64,000 nt of DNA from an uncultured Planctomycetales bacterium (GTDB lineage Bacteria; Planctomycetota; Planctomycetia; Pirellulales; Thermoguttaceae): positions 6,171 to 70,170 of the forward strand of contig CALARR010000213.1 of NCBI GenBank assembly GCA_937889015.1. The letters are read 5' to 3'. How positions within the stretch are numbered: the first letter of the stretch is position 1; the number at the start of each line of letters is the position of its first letter. The notes below the pieces were generated by a model. That model was not told the origin of the DNA. It worked only from the letters and a program-made list of their open reading frames with translations, and did no database searches. The position numbers were made by a program, and so were the translations under genes. Below are positions 62,482 to 64,000 of this stretch, piece by piece.

Positions 62482-63687
62482 ATGAGCATCCTGGTCTTCA
62501 ATGCCGGTTCCAGCAGTCTGAAGTTCGGCCTGTTCGATGCGCACGCGACCGCGGCCCTGGCCAGCGGCCAGATCGACTGGGCGTCGGGCGACCGGCGGCG
62601 CGCCAAGCTCACGCTGGATTTGGCTGCCGGCACGCCCTTGCGCGGCGAGGTGGACGTGCCTGGCGATGGCGACGCGGCCCGAGCCGCCATCGCCGCGCTG
62701 GAACGTGCGGAGAGGAAGTCTTGGGATCGGATCGCCGTGGTCGGGCACCGCGTGGTACATGGGGGCACCGAGATGGCGCGCCACACGCGGATCGATGACC
62801 GCGTGGCGCAGGCCATCGAGCGCCTGGCCGACCTGGCTCCGTTGCACAATCCGCCGTCGCTGGAGGCGATCCGCGCTGCGCAAGCGGCCCTGCCCGACGC
62901 GGTGCAGGTGGCCGTCTTCGATACGGCCTTCTATGCCGCCATGCCGCCGCGTGCGTGCGTCTATCCGCTTCCCTACTCGTGGTACGAGGGCTGGGGCATC
63001 CGCCGCTATGGGTTCCACGGAATCAGCCAGGCGTATTGCGTGCAGCGCGCTGCGGAGCTGTTGGGCCGCGACCTGGCCGGACTGCGGATCGTGAGCTGCC
63101 ATTTGGGCGGCGGCTGCTCGGCGGCGGCCATCCGCGACGGCCAGCCGGTGGCCACGAGCATGGGATTCACGCCCATGGAAGGCCTGATGATGGGCACGCG
63201 CTCGGGCACGGTGGACCCGGGCATCCTGCTGCACGTCCAGCGGCAACACGGCTTGAGCGTGCAGCAGATCGACGACGCGCTGAACCTGGAATCGGGCCTG
63301 TGGGGCGTGTCGGGCGTGTCGCCCGACATGGCTCGGGTGGAAGAGGCGGCCGAGGCCGGAAACACGCGCGCGCGGCTGGCCGTGGAGTTGTTCGCCGATC
63401 GGGTGCGCGCCGCGATCGGCGCTCTGGCTGTGACTATGGGCGGACTGGACGTGCTGATCTTCACGGATCGGGTGGGTTGCGGCTCGCCGGCGGTGCGCGC
63501 CGCCGTGTGCGACGGCCTGCAGTGCCTGGGCGTCAGGCTGGACGCCGATCGCAACCAGACCTGTCGGCCGGACATGGATGTCGCGGCCAAGGACTCCGCG
63601 GTGCGATTCCTGGTGATCCACACGCGCGAAGAACTGATGATCGCGCGCGAAGCGGCGGCGATTGCGCGCGCAGAAGGGGCAAGATAG
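62482..63687 (+). CDS. ackA: Acetate/propionate kinase
   Basis: A 401-residue ASKHA-fold kinase that converts acetate and ATP to acetyl phosphate, and back to make ATP. V-F-N-A-G-S-S-S-L-K-F starts the chain. G-H-R-V-V-H-G-G, F-D-T-A-F-Y and R-R-Y-G-F-H-G-I-S come next. H-L-G-G-G-C-S, T-S-M-G-F-T-P-M-E-G-L-M-M-G-T-R-S-G and D-P-G-I-L-L are all present, with the usual catalytic Arg and Asp. The extreme C-terminus, V-I-H-T-R-E-E-L-M-I-A-R-E, is also typical. GGAG supports the ATG. No phosphotransacetylase gene is adjacent. Confidence 0.96.
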   Translation: MSILVFNAGSSSLKFGLFDAHATAALASGQIDWASGDRRRAKLTLDLAAGTPLRGEVDVPGDGDAARAAIAALERAERKSWDRIAVVGHRVVHGGTEMARHTRIDDRVAQAIERLADLAPLHNPPSLEAIRAAQAALPDAVQVAVFDTAFYAAMPPRACVYPLPYSWYEGWGIRRYGFHGISQAYCVQRAAELLGRDLAGLRIVSCHLGGGCSAAAIRDGQPVATSMGFTPMEGLMMGTRSGTVDPGILLHVQRQHGLSVQQIDDALNLESGLWGVSGVSPDMARVEEAAEAGNTRARLAVELFADRVRAAIGALAVTMGGLDVLIFTDRVGCGSPAVRAAVCDGLQCLGVRLDADRNQTCRPDMDVAAKDSAVRFLVIHTREELMIAREAAAIARAEGAR

Positions 63688-63823
63688 GGCCTCGGCCGGC
63701 AGCGAGGCCGGGGCAGGGGCACCGGCGCGGCGGTCGGCTTCTGAGCAGCGGCAACGCTTGCTACGCGGCGGTTGGGGCGCGCTATGCAACGCCCCACGAA
63801 AATGCGCTGCGCGTTGCTTGGCG

Positions 63824-63870
63824 TTGCATCGACATAAGCGGTTGAGCGGTTTCGCGTTATGTCGTGCAAC
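63824..63870. terminator. Imperfect 14-bp hairpin downstream of ackA
   Basis: GTTGCA plus CGACATAA on the left pairs with TTATGTCG plus TGCAAC on the right, with one bulged base in the left arm and a roughly 20-nt loop. It lies about 137 bp after the ackA stop and has no T-run. Confidence 0.4.
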
Positions 63871-63919
63871 GGTTGGCCTCGCAAAGCAGCTCGTGTGGCG
63901 GGGTTGTTGCATCTGTTCA

Positions 63920-64000
63920 GGGGGATGGGGGATGTGGGATGTGAGGAATGTCGAAGGACGAATGTCGAATGGGGGATGTGCGGAATGTCGAATGTCGAAG
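63920..64000 (+). repeat. Low-complexity short-word repeat, cut by window edge
   Basis: The sequence is built from repeated words: GGGGGATGTG, GGAATGTCGAA, GACGAATGTCGAA and GAATGTCGAATGTCGAA. The unit AATGTCGAA occurs several times with variable spacers. It continues beyond the window. Confidence 0.65.

Larger units (their letters stand above)
63688..64000. other. Gene-free end of window
   Basis: I see no gene between ackA and the window edge. The region holds a long imperfect hairpin (63824-63870) and, at the very end, a low-complexity repeat of GGGGGATGTG- and GAATGTCGAA-like words. Confidence 0.6.

Noticed and set aside
61360..63912. 850-codon frame antisense to the RNase HII-like gene and ackA
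   Set aside because: The product is Arg/His/Gln-rich with no domain, and both plus-strand genes carry clear family motifs.
1..64000. CRISPR array, prophage or transposase gene
   Set aside because: No regularly spaced direct repeats of 24-40 bp and no recognisable cas, phage structural, integrase or transposase product were seen anywhere in the window.

Overview
The window is a stretch of bacterial chromosome, almost certainly from a planctomycete of the Pirellulales type. It is GC-rich. It carries families typical of that phylum: three DUF1559 proteins with a C-terminal H-P-G-G / D-G-H signature, a DUF1570 peptidase-like protein, a DUF1080 protein, two formylglycine-type sulfatases, ThuA, several Gfo/Idh/MocA oxidoreductases and TIM-barrel epimerases with twin-arginine leaders, and very large signal peptidases with zinc ribbons. 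I see about 50 protein genes, one tRNA and several families of short dispersed repeats. I see no CRISPR array, rRNA, phage or transposase gene.

Layout. 0.7-2.5 kb: a FabH-type ketoacyl synthase and a tandem-ACT protein, divergent. 2.5-8.6 kb: a tight minus-strand operon with a FadJ-like bifunctional hydratase/dehydrogenase, a one-subunit 2-hydroxyacyl-CoA dehydratase-family Fe-S protein, its ATP-dependent activase, a metallo-beta-lactamase-fold hydrolase and a Tat-exported TIM-barrel protein. This is the most interesting gene cluster here. 8.9-17.9 kb: an oxidoreductase, an NRDE protein, a second FabH, oligoendopeptidase F, an epimerase, a sulfatase and a CPBP protease. 19.0-21.9 kb: a sulfatase, a zinc-ribbon DUF1559 protein and csrA. 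22.5-29.2 kb: surface-sugar genes (GT2, a YqeG-like HAD protein, rfbB, rfbA, wecB) with a prepilin-like protein. 29.2-35.4 kb: two DUF1559 pseudopilins, a DUF1570 protein, ThuA and a PHP-like protein. 35.5-39.7 kb: glutamate dehydrogenase, then an aminotransferase/oxidoreductase pair. 40.9-45.5 kb: tRNA-Gly(GCC), trigger factor, two clpP genes and a lipoprotein. 45.5-51.5 kb: a membrane spermidine synthase-like protein, a PIN-TRAM protein, a HIT protein, scpA and an RNase Z-like protein. 51.7-56.4 kb: an oxidoreductase, a Cys-rich exported protein, a PhoR-like kinase and a DUF1080 protein. 56.5-63.7 kb: two signal peptidases in tandem, a UPF0104 membrane protein, an RNase HII-like protein and acetate kinase.

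Repeats. Three copies of an element exactly 104 bp long, with 26-bp imperfect inverted ends that begin and end in TA, look like a miniature inverted-repeat transposable element. Two of them bracket wecB, and one touches its start codon. A second family of about 77 bp has four copies. Further palindromic or REP-like units sit between genes, and one of them forms a convincing terminator.

How the genes fit together. The window looks like a heterotroph's accessory and housekeeping mix: sulfated-polysaccharide and sugar catabolism (sulfatases, Gfo/Idh, epimerases, DUF1080, ThuA), acyl-CoA and acetate metabolism (FadJ-like protein, dehydratase/activase, FabH, acetate kinase), surface polysaccharide synthesis, secretion and proteostasis. 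Start sites were chosen from ribosome-binding sites and family N-termini. Functions are family-level assignments made by reading the translated sequence, not by database search.
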